Shown here piece by piece: positions 8,445 to 17,121 of a stretch of 36,739 nt of DNA. This DNA comes from an uncultured Desulfobacteraceae bacterium (GTDB taxonomy: Bacteria > Desulfobacterota > Desulfobacteria > Desulfobacterales > Desulfobacteraceae), in the NCBI GenBank assembly GCA_913041495.1, contig CAJWHT010000038.1, positions 1 to 36,739 on the forward strand. Direction: 5' to 3'. Position numbers and translations under genes: made by a program. Positions within the stretch are counted from its first letter, which is position 1. Each line of letters begins with the position of its first letter. The notes below the pieces were generated by a model that saw nothing but the letters and a program-made list of their open reading frames with translations, was not told where the DNA came from and did no database searches.

Positions 8445-9824
8445 TTGAAAACCGAAAACGCCATACCCAATCAGATCTGGATGTTTTTTGCATCGGTAAG
8501 GCTCACCGTTTACACCCTGGTGATCCTTGCGGTGACATCCATTATCGGCACTGTCATTCTCCAGAACGGAAGTCCGCAGCAATACGTCAACCTATACGGT
8601 CAGGGGCTGTACAACCTGATCCAGGTCCTTCAGATCGACGATATGTACCACGCGTGGTGGTACCTTTTGCTGCTTTTGCTGCTCTGTATCAATATTGTGG
8701 TCTGCTCCGTGGAGCGTCTGTCCAAAACCTGGAAAATCATCTTTCCGGACAAAATCAAGGTCAATCCCAAACGCTTCTTGTCAGCCAAAAACAAGGAAAG
8801 CTTTGAAACCGAGAAGGACCTGGAACCCCTCTGCGCTGAGTATGAGGCGCTGTTGTCCAAACGGATCGGCAAAGTGATCCGGCAAGAGGCCGAGGGCAGC
8901 GTCGTTCTTTATGCGGAAAAGGGCCGGTGGACACGGCTTGGGGTCTACGTGGTCCATGCCTCCGTTATTTTGCTGCTGGCCGGCGCCCTTATCGGTGCGC
9001 TTTTCGGATTCAAGGCCAGTCTTCGCCTGGATGAGGGGGAGACGGCAGATACCGTATTTGATTCCAAGACACGGATGCCCATAAAGCTGCCCTTTGCCAT
9101 CCAGTGCAACGAGTTTGAAGTCCGGTTTTACGATACCGGCGCCCCGGAAGAATTCCGGTCCAATCTCACCGTGATCGAGGGCGGCCAGGAGAGCTTTACC
9201 CGGGATATCCGGGTGAACCAGCCCCTGCGCTATAAAGGGATCAACGTATTCCAGTCCTCCTACGGCACGGCCTCCCCCAACGAAGCCGTATTTCAAATCA
9301 CCGACAACATCACCCAGGACGTCATCACGCAGACCATTAAAAAAGGCCAGGCCGTGGATCTGCCCGGCAACATGGGTACCTTTAAATTTGAAGGGTTTCT
9401 GCCCCATTTCGACTTCAGGGGCCACAATCTGGGTGAGGCCTTTTTCGGCCGCATGACCCTGGCCGAGGGCAAAAATTTCCAGATCGGCCTGCCCACCAAG
9501 TTCCCCACCTTCGACAAGATGAGAAAAGGGCGGTTCACCGTGGTGGTCAAAGATTTTGACCAGGCCTATTACACCGGTCTTCAGGTCACCAAGGATCCCG
9601 GGGTATGGTACGTATATGCCGGGTTTATCTTCATGATCGTGGGCTGCTGGGTTACCTTTTTCATTTCCCACCAGTCGGTGTGTATCGGGCTTGAAACCAG
9701 CATGAGCAATGCCGGCAGCACCAGCGGTCCGGTCCGGGTGTGGGTGGCAGGCAAAGCCAACCGGAACGCCCACGGCATGACCCTGAAAATCAGAAAACTC
9801 GCCACAATTTTAAAGGACATCTAA
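8445..9824 (+). CDS. resB: ResB/Ccs1-like cytochrome c biogenesis protein
   Basis: Membrane component of system II cytochrome c maturation that works with CcsA to deliver and ligate haem outside the membrane. About 459 aa from a TTG start at 8445, preceded by AGAAAGAAA. A longer in-frame reading would overlap recD and encode non-family sequence. The family signature WMFFASVRLTVYTLVILAVT opens TM1. Further TM helices are at HAWWYLLLLLLLC, VVHASVILLLAGALIGALFG and a C-terminal VYAGFIFMIVGCWVTFF. The large loop before the last helix is the extracytoplasmic ResB domain. ccsA follows 5 nt later, and the multihaem cytochrome gene qrcA follows that. Confidence 0.9.
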   Translation: MKTENAIPNQIWMFFASVRLTVYTLVILAVTSIIGTVILQNGSPQQYVNLYGQGLYNLIQVLQIDDMYHAWWYLLLLLLLCINIVVCSVERLSKTWKIIFPDKIKVNPKRFLSAKNKESFETEKDLEPLCAEYEALLSKRIGKVIRQEAEGSVVLYAEKGRWTRLGVYVVHASVILLLAGALIGALFGFKASLRLDEGETADTVFDSKTRMPIKLPFAIQCNEFEVRFYDTGAPEEFRSNLTVIEGGQESFTRDIRVNQPLRYKGINVFQSSYGTASPNEAVFQITDNITQDVITQTIKKGQAVDLPGNMGTFKFEGFLPHFDFRGHNLGEAFFGRMTLAEGKNFQIGLPTKFPTFDKMRKGRFTVVVKDFDQAYYTGLQVTKDPGVWYVYAGFIFMIVGCWVTFFISHQSVCIGLETSMSNAGSTSGPVRVWVAGKANRNAHGMTLKIRKLATILKDI

Positions 9825-9829
9825 GGCAA

Positions 9830-10663
9830 ATGAACTCTTCTTTACTTTTATCCGCAGCAACATTTATTTATGCCCTGGCCTCGGTGTTTTACATCGGTTC
9901 CTTTTCCTTCAAGAAACAGGTGCTTGCCAAGCTCGGGTTCTGGGTGATCGTCATCGGCTTTATTGCCAACACCTCCGGCATTCTGCTTCGGTGGATGGAG
10001 TCCTACCAGATGGGATACGGCCACGCCCCTTTTTCAAACATGTACGAATCCCTGGTGTTTTTCTCCTGGACCGTGGCTGCCCTGTATATTTTTGTGGAGA
10101 TTAAATACCGGGAAAGCATCATCGGGGTTTTTGTTTCACCCCTGATCTTTCTGGCCATTGCCTATGCTTCTTTTGACCCGTCCATATCCTCCAAGATCAG
10201 CCCCCTGATCCCGGCCCTGAAGTCCAATTGGCTCATTGCCCACGTGATCACCTGTTTCCTGGGGTATGCCGGGTTTGCCCTGGCCTTCGGCTTTTCCTTT
10301 ATATATTTTGTAAAACCCAGAGATCCCAACGCCACATCCATATTCGCCAAACTGCCGGACTGGGAGATCATAGACGAGCTGACCTACCAGATGATCGTAT
10401 TCGGATTCCTCTTTCTGACCATCGGCATTATCACAGGTTCGGTGTGGGCCAACTCTGCCTGGGGCAAATACTGGTCCTGGGATCCCAAAGAAACCTGGTC
10501 TCTGATCACCTGGTTTATTTACGCCATTTTCCTTCATCTTCGGCTCATGCGCGGCTGGCACGGAGCAAAGCTGGCACTGGTATCCATCTTTGGCTTCTTC
10601 TGTGTGCTGTTTACCTACTTTGGCGTGAACTATCTGCTCAGCGGCCTGCACAGTTACGGATAA
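9830..10663 (+). CDS. ccsA: CcsA/ResC-like cytochrome c biogenesis protein
   Basis: A 277-aa polytopic haem-handling protein of system II, from ATG 9830 with AAGG just upstream. The diagnostic tryptophan-rich WWD-type segment is present as WGKYWSWDPKETWSLITWFIYAI, which is given here only by its ends and centre: WGKYWSWDPKE then TWSLITW. Conserved external/TM histidines lie near GHAPFSNMYES, LIAHVITCFLGYAGFA and the C-terminal HLR. About eight TM helices. It forms a pair with resB and ends before a strong terminator. Confidence 0.93.
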   Translation: MNSSLLLSAATFIYALASVFYIGSFSFKKQVLAKLGFWVIVIGFIANTSGILLRWMESYQMGYGHAPFSNMYESLVFFSWTVAALYIFVEIKYRESIIGVFVSPLIFLAIAYASFDPSISSKISPLIPALKSNWLIAHVITCFLGYAGFALAFGFSFIYFVKPRDPNATSIFAKLPDWEIIDELTYQMIVFGFLFLTIGIITGSVWANSAWGKYWSWDPKETWSLITWFIYAIFLHLRLMRGWHGAKLALVSIFGFFCVLFTYFGVNYLLSGLHSYG

Positions 10664-10726
10664 ACCTTCAATTGGTTTTATCGACGTTGTAACTAAAATT
10701 TAATAATTTCTCATCGCACAAAAAAC

Positions 10727-10766
10727 AAAAAAAAGGGGGAATCGCCTACGGATTCCCCCTTTTTTT
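10727..10766. terminator. Intrinsic terminator after ccsA
   Basis: GGGGGAATC (10735-10743) pairs with GATTCCCCC (10751-10759) around loop GCCTACG. Eight A on the left and seven T on the right extend the stem and form the T tract. It isolates the resB-ccsA unit from the qrc promoter. Confidence 0.93.
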
Positions 10767-10802
10767 GCGGGTGTTTCACACGCTCTTGCCTCCCTTATTT
10801 AC

Positions 10803-10830
10803 TTGACAAGAAATCAAGATATTGTATAGA
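10803..10830 (+). promoter_or_regulatory. Sigma70-type promoter of the qrc operon
   Basis: Perfect TTGACA (10803-10808), 16-bp spacer, TATAGA (10825-10830). It lies 136 nt before the qrcA start in a 302-nt gap that otherwise holds only the ccsA terminator and an unassigned leader. A second TTGACA at 10841-10846 has no good -10 partner. Confidence 0.65.
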
Positions 10831-10965
10831 TTAACCCGAATTGACAGTTTTGGACGTATTGCAGACGCGGCAACGGGGTTTGCTGCCTGCACAAAGTATA
10901 GGTCGGGCGTGTGGCCGGCCATAAGGTTATAGTAACATCAACTTATTAACATTGATGGAGTTTTC

Positions 10966-11649
10966 ATGAGCGAAATAGAAAACAAAGCTGAACATGGTTC
11001 CATGGATGGTGCAGGGGAATGCGCCGCCGGTGATCCAAAAGATGACAAAGGCCTCGGGCTCGGCGTCATTTTTTTTATGGTGGCATTTTTAGTATGCTTC
11101 CTTTCCGGCTGGCTGCTTTTTCCCAAGTTGCTTTATTCAAAGCACGAGCAACCCTTTAACTTTGATCACGAGCTTCATACTGCTGAAGCCGGTGATTGTG
11201 AATCCTGCCACTTCTTAAGGGAAGACGGTACCTGGTCCGGTATCCCCAATCTTGCGTCCTGTATGGAATGCCATACGGACGAACCCATGGGGGAAACCGA
11301 AGACGAAGCTATCTTCTGCGAAGAATATGTGGCCAAAGAGAAGGAAGTGCCCTGGTTTGTTTACTCAAAACAGCCGGACTGTGTTTTCTTCTCCCATGCA
11401 GCCCATATCAACGGCGAGAATGCCGCCGGTAAAATGGACTGTAAAACCTGCCATGGTCCCATCGGCGAATCCACCTCGTCCCGCCCCTATGAAGAAAACA
11501 GAATCACCGGCTACAGCCGTGATATCTGGGGCAAGAACATCTGGGGATTTAAGAAACATTCCTGGGATCGGATGAAGATGGATGACTGCGCTAACTGTCA
11601 CGTGGAAATGGATGGCCATAAAGGCTATTGTTTCCAGTGTCACAAGTAA
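10966..11649 (+). CDS. qrcA: Qrc complex multihaem cytochrome c subunit
   Basis: A 227-aa membrane-anchored periplasmic cytochrome, the entry point for electrons from the type I cytochrome c3 pool in Qrc. An N-terminal helix (residues about 31-53) anchors it. Five CxxCH haem sites are visible at C78, C99, C159, C208 and C222. QrcA of Desulfovibrio is described as a hexahaem protein. Here a segment with a single Cys (DCVFFSHAAH, 139-147) keeps histidines that could serve as axial ligands but cannot bind a c-haem in the normal way. The first gene of a five-gene run with qrcB, C, D and a small protein. Confidence 0.92.
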   Translation: MSEIENKAEHGSMDGAGECAAGDPKDDKGLGLGVIFFMVAFLVCFLSGWLLFPKLLYSKHEQPFNFDHELHTAEAGDCESCHFLREDGTWSGIPNLASCMECHTDEPMGETEDEAIFCEEYVAKEKEVPWFVYSKQPDCVFFSHAAHINGENAAGKMDCKTCHGPIGESTSSRPYEENRITGYSRDIWGKNIWGFKKHSWDRMKMDDCANCHVEMDGHKGYCFQCHK

Positions 11650-11692
11650 CGCGCCTCAACGAGCGAAATCTTTTTTTTGTAAAGGAAATCTT

Positions 11693-13813
11693 ATGAAAAT
11701 TGATAGACGAAGCTTCTTGGGATTGGGACTTGGCGCAGCAGCTGGTATTGCAGTTTCCCCCGTTGGGGTGAAGCTCACAGATGATTCCTCCATCTGGACC
11801 CAGAACTGGCCCTGGACCCCGGTTCCCGAAGACGGTGAAATAACTTACGACCCTTCAGTCTGCAGCCTTTGCCCCGGCAGCTGCGGCATCAGTGTTAGAA
11901 AAATCAAAGGACGCCCGGTGAAAATCGAAGGTGCGGACGGCTACCCCGTGAACAACGGCGGCGCCTGTCTACACGGAATTGCCGGCCTCCAGTATCTTTA
12001 CGATCCCTCACGGGTGAAAACTCCCATGCGGAAAAACGGCAACCGTTTTGAAGCCATCTCCTGGGAAGAGGCCATCTCCATCGTTGCCGGTAAACTTGCC
12101 GACATCCGTACGGACGGCGCCCCGGAAACCTTAGGGGTGATCACCGGCAGTGCCGCAGGCTCCATGCCCGCGCTGTTCAAACGGTTCCTGGACGCATTCG
12201 GTTCTCCCAATGCTTACGAGATGCCGAGCCTGGAAGGCAACCTCCAGCTCACCGCCGCCACACTTCACGGCGCTGGCAACACCATCGGGTTTGACCTTGA
12301 AAATTCCGATTTCGTACTGAGTTTCGGTGCGGGCATCATCGAAGGCTGGGGATCTCCCGTGGCCTGTTTCAAGGCCAATGCCTCCAGAAAAGAACGCCAC
12401 GCCAAACTCTACCAGATTGAGCCCAGACTTTCCAACACCGCCGCCGGCGCTGACAAGTGGATTCCCATCAATCCCGGCACCGAAGCGGACCTGGCCCTGG
12501 GGCTTTGCGCAGTGCTTTTGAGCAAGAACCTTTTCACCCAGGGGAACTTCACCGGCGGGTTCCAGAAGTTTACCGCCGTGATCCAGAAAGAATACTCTCC
12601 CACACGGGTTGAAGCCAGCACTGGCATCCCGGCTGCGGACATTGAAGCGCTGGCCGTTGCATTTGCCAAGGCCAAGGCACCTGTTGCCGTACCCGGCAAG
12701 GGACGGGGTGACCACGGACAAAACCTGAAAGAATTTGCCGCTGTTCAGACCCTGAACGCCCTGGCCGGCAGACTGAACCAGGAAGGCGGTGCCTTTGTGA
12801 TGGCACAGCCCGAATACCTCTCCTTTCCCGAAGCGGCCATGGACGAAATTGCCGAAGCCGGTGCAGGCAAGGAAAAAATCGCAGGTTCCGTCAACAAGCT
12901 TATCGAAGACATTAACGGGTCTGACAAGCCGCTGCTGAACGCCCTGTTCGTTCACAACGCCAATCCCTGTTATACGCTGAAAAACACCCAGCGGGTGAAA
13001 GATGCCTTCAAAAAGGTGCCCTTCGTGGTCAGTTTCTCCTCTTTTATGGACGAAACCGCCATGGAAGCAGACGTGATCCTGCCCGCATCCACTTTCCTGG
13101 AACGTACCGAAGACGTACCTGCCGGTGCCGGCCTGCCCAAATCCGTGATCGGTCTGGCAACCCCCCAGGTGGACCCGGTCTTCAACACCAAGAATCCGGG
13201 CGATGCCCTGATTCAGGTGGCCCAGGCCATGGGCGGCACCATTGCCGAAAGCTTTGAGTGGGAAACCTATGACGAATGTCTGGAAGCTGTTGCCGCAGAT
13301 ATCTGGGACAGCCTCTCAGAAGAAGGGTCTGTTGTCGTTGCCGAGGGTGTACCCGAGGGAACCCCCGCCGTTGATGTCAGCTACCTGGCAGCCAACCCCA
13401 CATCCGTAGAGATGAAGGGCGAAGGCGATTTCACCCTGGTGGCCATTGACAATATGCGGCTCACCGGTACCATCCCTGCCGCCTCTCCCTTTGCCATCAA
13501 GACGGTATCCGACAAGGTGCTTTCCGGTACACAGACCGTGGTTGAAATCAACCCGGCATCCGCCAAGGGTCTGAAAGACGGCGGCGAAGCTATCATTGCC
13601 ACCGAACAGGGCGAAGCCAAAGTAAAAGTCAACTTAAACGAAGGTATCATGCCGGGCGTTATCGGGATGGTAAAAGGCCTGGGTCACACCTTTGACAACC
13701 CCTATGTGGCTGGCAAAGGCGTAAACGTGAACGATCTGATCGGCCCGGTCATCGAGCCCGGATCAGGACTGGATGCCGCTTTCGGAATCAAGGCCACGCT
13801 GAAAAAGGCGTAA
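11693..13813 (+). CDS. qrcB: Qrc complex molybdopterin-oxidoreductase-like subunit
   Basis: A 706-aa periplasmic protein of the molybdopterin oxidoreductase superfamily, exported by Tat: DRRSFLGLGLGAAAG at the N-terminus. ATG 11693 is preceded by AAAGGAAA; an upstream extension overlaps qrcA in another frame. A [4Fe-4S] site is C57, C60, C64 and C92. In catalytic relatives a Cys, Sec or Ser after the Fe-S domain binds the metal. Here the equivalent stretch (around YEMPSLEGNLQLT) has no Cys. That agrees with reports that Qrc binds no molybdenum and uses this subunit for electron transfer or scaffolding. Sits between qrcA and qrcC. Confidence 0.92.
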   Translation: MKIDRRSFLGLGLGAAAGIAVSPVGVKLTDDSSIWTQNWPWTPVPEDGEITYDPSVCSLCPGSCGISVRKIKGRPVKIEGADGYPVNNGGACLHGIAGLQYLYDPSRVKTPMRKNGNRFEAISWEEAISIVAGKLADIRTDGAPETLGVITGSAAGSMPALFKRFLDAFGSPNAYEMPSLEGNLQLTAATLHGAGNTIGFDLENSDFVLSFGAGIIEGWGSPVACFKANASRKERHAKLYQIEPRLSNTAAGADKWIPINPGTEADLALGLCAVLLSKNLFTQGNFTGGFQKFTAVIQKEYSPTRVEASTGIPAADIEALAVAFAKAKAPVAVPGKGRGDHGQNLKEFAAVQTLNALAGRLNQEGGAFVMAQPEYLSFPEAAMDEIAEAGAGKEKIAGSVNKLIEDINGSDKPLLNALFVHNANPCYTLKNTQRVKDAFKKVPFVVSFSSFMDETAMEADVILPASTFLERTEDVPAGAGLPKSVIGLATPQVDPVFNTKNPGDALIQVAQAMGGTIAESFEWETYDECLEAVAADIWDSLSEEGSVVVAEGVPEGTPAVDVSYLAANPTSVEMKGEGDFTLVAIDNMRLTGTIPAASPFAIKTVSDKVLSGTQTVVEINPASAKGLKDGGEAIIATEQGEAKVKVNLNEGIMPGVIGMVKGLGHTFDNPYVAGKGVNVNDLIGPVIEPGSGLDAAFGIKATLKKA

Positions 13814-13865
13814 GGCGTTTCGAAAGGCAAACTGATACGAACGAGAAATCTTGAAAGAGGTTCTG

Positions 13866-14723
13866 ATGATACAACATGAAAATGCACACAAGTTCGGAAT
13901 GGTTGTCGATCTGGACAAATGTACGGGATGCGGCTCCTGCATGGTCTCGTGCATGGCAGAGAACAACGTTCCGTTTAAGGAGGATGAAACCCGTAAAAAG
14001 GACAGCATCACCTGGATGCGGGTTTACAAACTGACCAACGGCAAACCCTTTCCGGAAACCGAAGTGGTCTATATGCCCAGACCCTGCCAGCACTGCAGCG
14101 GACTTGGCGACCACGGCCACTCTCCTTGCGTTTCCGTATGTCCGGCAACCGCCACTGACTACGGATACGACACCGGGATCGTTTCCCAGATCTACACCCG
14201 CTGCTTCGGCTGCCGGTACTGCATGGGGGCATGCCCCTACCATGCCAGGTACTTTAACTGGTGGGATCCCAAATGGCCCGAAGGTCAGGAAAACTACCTG
14301 AGCCCCAACGTGAGCCCGCGTATGCGTGGCGTTGTGGAAAAATGCTCTTTCTGCTACCACCGTTACCAGCTTGCAAGGGAAAAAGGGTATATGGAAGAAC
14401 GGGAGATCGAAGAAAATGAATATCAGACCGCGTGCACCACGGCGTGCCCGGCCGGTGCCATTACCTTCGGCGACCTGAACAACCCCGAGCATGAGGTTAC
14501 CAAAATCGTCAAACCGGATCCCCATCCCGACCCCATGAACAAGAACGTGGTGGGAAAATCCAGAAATCCCAAGGTCTTCAGGCTGCTTGAGCGGCTGGGC
14601 ACCAACACCAAGGTCTACTATATGTCCGAACGTGAATGGGTGAGAAAGGCCGGGGACAACTACCTTGACGGTGAATGGGATAAGAGAAAGAATCATCATG
14701 GGTCTTCCTCTGACCATGGTTAA
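13866..14723 (+). CDS. qrcC: Qrc complex four-cluster ferredoxin subunit
   Basis: A 285-aa periplasmic iron-sulfur subunit with four cysteine groups of the PsrB/DmsB type: CTGCGSCMVSC, CQHC...CVSVC, CFGCRYCMGAC and CSFC...CTTACPAG, which should hold four cubane clusters. ATG 13866 is chosen because AAAGAGG lies 5 nt upstream; an in-frame TTG at 13851 is weaker. No own signal peptide is seen, so export with Tat-bearing QrcB is likely. It carries electrons from the QrcA/B side to the membrane subunit QrcD. Confidence 0.94.
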   Translation: MIQHENAHKFGMVVDLDKCTGCGSCMVSCMAENNVPFKEDETRKKDSITWMRVYKLTNGKPFPETEVVYMPRPCQHCSGLGDHGHSPCVSVCPATATDYGYDTGIVSQIYTRCFGCRYCMGACPYHARYFNWWDPKWPEGQENYLSPNVSPRMRGVVEKCSFCYHRYQLAREKGYMEEREIEENEYQTACTTACPAGAITFGDLNNPEHEVTKIVKPDPHPDPMNKNVVGKSRNPKVFRLLERLGTNTKVYYMSEREWVRKAGDNYLDGEWDKRKNHHGSSSDHG

Positions 14724-14750
14724 CTATCCAAGACTTAGGAGTAATTAAAT

Positions 14751-16001
14751 ATGGATTCTGCATTAATACCTGAAGGCGCCAAGCGGTGTGCATTCCCAAA
14801 GTTTATGATTGGGATGGCCGTAGTCGGTGCCGTACTGCTCTGGGGCGTTTACGCCATGTTCCTTTGCTGGTTTAAAGGCCTGAATCAGACCAATATGAAT
14901 GACTATTACGGGTTCGCCCTCTGGATCTGGGCCGACCTTGCGGTCATTGCCATCGGCGGCGGTGCCTTTTTTACAGGTCTTTTGAAGTATATCTTCAAGA
15001 TCGACGAATTGAAAAACATTATTAACTTTGCCGTGATCATAGGCTTTATCTGCTACTCTTCCGCCCTTTTGATCCTGGCCATTGATATCGGACAGCCCCT
15101 GCGCGGCTGGTTCATTTTTTGGCATGCCAACGTGCACTCCATGCTCACTGAGGTAGCGTTCTGCCTGTCCTGCTACTTTGCGGTACTGACCATCGAGTTC
15201 ATTCCCAACATCCTGGAAAACCGCCAGCTTAACAAGGTGCCGTTCTTCCATCACCTGGCCCACAACATGCACGGCGTGATGGCGATTTTCGCAGCCACCG
15301 GTGCGTTCCTGTCCTTCTTCCACCAGGGGTCCCTGGGTGGTGTGGCAGGCGTTATGTTCGGCCGTCCCTTTGCCGTACGTGAAGGCCTTTTAATCTGGCC
15401 CTGGACCTTCTTTTTGTTCACCTGGTCCGCGGCGGCCTTCGGTCCCTGCTTCACCCTGCTGGTGACCAAGATCACGGAAGCCATCACCGGCAAGAAGCTG
15501 GTTGGGGACAAAACCATCCACCTGCTGGCAAAAATCGCCGGCTGGATGATCACCACCTATATGGTTGCCAAGATTATAGACACCATTTACTGGGCAACTG
15601 TTACCGCGCCCAGCCTGGGCTTCAGCCTGAGCCATTTTTATACCAACAACGCCTTCTACGGGTACTGGATTTTGATTGCTGAAATCCTGGTCTGCGGTGT
15701 GCTTCCCGGTATTCTGCTCATCATGAAATCCACCCGGGAAAATCCGACCACCCGTCTGGTTGCCATTATCCTGGCCACCATCGGCGTCTGCCTCAACCGC
15801 TGGGTCATGGTCCTGCAGATCATGGCAGTGCCCGTCATGTCTTTTGACACCTGGGCATTGTACATTCCCTCATGGCAGGAAGTGGCCACCACCATCCTGC
15901 CCGTGGCATATGGCATCATGCTGATCGCCGTAGCTTACCGGTACCTGCCGGTATTCCCCCAGGAACTGGAACTCAACAAGTCTGCCAAGGCAGCTGAATA
16001 A
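14751..16001 (+). CDS. qrcD: Qrc complex NrfD/PsrC-like quinone-binding membrane subunit
   Basis: A 416-aa integral membrane protein of the NrfD/PsrC family with about ten TM helices, the menaquinone-reducing subunit of Qrc. Typical features include the early WGVYAMF helix, IDIGQPLRGWFIFWHANVHS, HHLAHNMHGVMAIF and the late LNRWVMVLQIMAV helix. Conserved charged residues inside helices (D/H/R) are consistent with a quinone site and proton path. ATG 14751 follows GGAG at about 14737. Only 14 nt separate it from the small downstream gene. Confidence 0.94.
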   Translation: MDSALIPEGAKRCAFPKFMIGMAVVGAVLLWGVYAMFLCWFKGLNQTNMNDYYGFALWIWADLAVIAIGGGAFFTGLLKYIFKIDELKNIINFAVIIGFICYSSALLILAIDIGQPLRGWFIFWHANVHSMLTEVAFCLSCYFAVLTIEFIPNILENRQLNKVPFFHHLAHNMHGVMAIFAATGAFLSFFHQGSLGGVAGVMFGRPFAVREGLLIWPWTFFLFTWSAAAFGPCFTLLVTKITEAITGKKLVGDKTIHLLAKIAGWMITTYMVAKIIDTIYWATVTAPSLGFSLSHFYTNNAFYGYWILIAEILVCGVLPGILLIMKSTRENPTTRLVAIILATIGVCLNRWVMVLQIMAVPVMSFDTWALYIPSWQEVATTILPVAYGIMLIAVAYRYLPVFPQELELNKSAKAAE

Positions 16002-16015
16002 AAAGGAGAGAACTT

Positions 16016-16183
16016 ATGTTTCCGTTTTGTTTTGAATGGGCCTGGGATGTCGGACACGCCATTTTCTTCGGCGGGCTCTGGTATGCCGTCGGCATCCTCG
16101 GTGCCGGCATGACCTTTTGCATCGGCAAAGCTGCCTGGGACACCATCAACGATGATGGGGAAGGCCACGGCGGCCATCACTAA
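16016..16183 (+). CDS. 55-aa single-helix membrane protein at the end of the qrc operon
   Basis: Begins at ATG 16016 with an excellent ribosome site (AAAAGGAGAG) 14 nt after qrcD, and ends before the operon terminator. The protein opens MFPFCFEWAWDVGHAIF, has one hydrophobic segment (about residues 13-37, glycine-rich, GGLWYAVGILGAGMTFCIG) shown here only as its limits, and ends with an acidic/histidine tail GEGHGGHH. It has two Cys (5 and 35) and several His. Its position and ribosome site argue it is real and translated with Qrc, perhaps as a small accessory or assembly subunit. I know of no described fifth Qrc subunit. Confidence 0.8.
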   Translation: MFPFCFEWAWDVGHAIFFGGLWYAVGILGAGMTFCIGKAAWDTINDDGEGHGGHH

Positions 16184-16226
16184 GATTGCCTGACCGGCCT
16201 CGTGTATCGTCCGGTCAACCCATAAA

Positions 16227-16268
16227 AAAAAGCGCATCCTTTTCCTGCGGGAATAGGGTGCGCTTTTT
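16227..16268 (+). terminator. Terminator of the qrc operon
   Basis: AAAAAGCGCATCC pairs with GGGTGCGCTTTTT (one G-T wobble) around a 16-nt loop and ends in five T. A smaller upstream stem, GACCGG (16192-16197) with CCGGTC (16211-16216), precedes it. Confidence 0.9.
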
Positions 16269-16383
16269 CGTTTTTCTCTGCAAGATCTCCCCATATTAGA
16301 GCCTTAGGCAATATGTTTTGCAATGAGGGTTCAATTGGGGTATCATCACTTGTACCAATCTGATCGTCTTCTCTTTTTAATTT

Positions 16384-16400
16384 GGTAACGGCACCGTACC
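16384..16400. promoter_or_regulatory. Small dyad upstream of the corrinoid-protein operon
   Basis: GGTAACGGCACCGTACC is an imperfect inverted repeat (GGTA.CGG with CCGTACC) about 50 nt before the corrinoid gene. The surrounding gap, 16270-16452, is AT-rich. A -10-like TTTAAT is at 16376-16381 but has no well-spaced -35. It may be an operator; the evidence is weak. Confidence 0.3.
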
Positions 16401-16452
16401 GGATTTAATCTGAAAGTCTTAAAGATATTTGGATCCGGAAAGGATGATGGAT

Positions 16453-17121
16453 ATGATAGACCAATTAAAAAAGAATTATCTTGTAGCCATACTTGAGACC
16501 CGGCGCGACGGTGCGTTCGATGCAATTGATGCCGCACTGGACCATGGGCATTCTCCTGAAACGGTAATCTTTAAACTCCTGATTCCCGCCATGGAAGAGA
16601 TGGCGGCCATTGTCGAAAGCGGTGAGGAAGCCACCCTGGCCCAATTGTACCTGGCGTCCCAGATTTCGTCGCAAGTTACTGAGCGTCTGATTCCCATTTT
16701 CAGCTCAAAGGTGGAAAGCCGCGGGACCATGATTATCGGTACGGCATTTGAAGATTTCCATGGTCTTGGGAAAAAAATCGTCAGCGGCTGTCTTGCCTCC
16801 CGTCTGGTAAAGGTCATTGACCTGGGGTTGAACGTAACGGCGGAAAAATTTGTTGACACAGCGGTTGAGAATGAGGCGTCTGTTATCGGCATTTCCTCCA
16901 TGATGGTCCACACGGCCCGCGGTACAAACGGTCCGTCCGGGGTGAGGGAGCTGCTGATTCGCCGGGGCCTTGAAGACCGGATCAGTCTGGTGGTGGGCGG
17001 TGCGCCGTATAAGTTTCACCCCGAACTATACCGGAAGGTGGGAGCGAATGCCTGGGCCAGGGACGGTATGACCGCTGCAGGCGTCATATCTGATCTTATG
17101 GGTGGTGGCAGGGCATCATGA
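16453..17121 (+). CDS. Corrinoid (B12)-binding protein, MtaC/MtbC-like
   Basis: A 222-aa methyltransferase corrinoid protein. An N-terminal four-helix cap domain (about 1-85, with LAQLYLASQISSQ) precedes a Rossmann B12-binding domain holding the base-off lower-ligand motif DxHxxG as EDFHGLG, with H103. The later GISSMM and VVGGAP turns also fit. ATG 16453 follows AAGGATGATGG; ATG 16444 and TTG 16429 are alternatives. Its stop overlaps the next start (ATGA). Family members shuttle a methyl group between a substrate methyltransferase and an acceptor enzyme. No MttB/MtaB-type substrate enzyme or RamA-type activator is adjacent, so the carried methyl source is unknown. Confidence 0.92.
   Translation: MIDQLKKNYLVAILETRRDGAFDAIDAALDHGHSPETVIFKLLIPAMEEMAAIVESGEEATLAQLYLASQISSQVTERLIPIFSSKVESRGTMIIGTAFEDFHGLGKKIVSGCLASRLVKVIDLGLNVTAEKFVDTAVENEASVIGISSMMVHTARGTNGPSGVRELLIRRGLEDRISLVVGGAPYKFHPELYRKVGANAWARDGMTAAGVISDLMGGGRAS

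Noticed and set aside
8781-9773. 330-codon minus-strand frame opposite resB
   Set aside because: Mirror of the resB coding sequence; composition typical of antisense reading.
13788-14717. 309-codon minus-strand frame opposite qrcC
   Set aside because: qrcC has four ferredoxin cysteine groups in the + frame; the opposite frame shows no motif.
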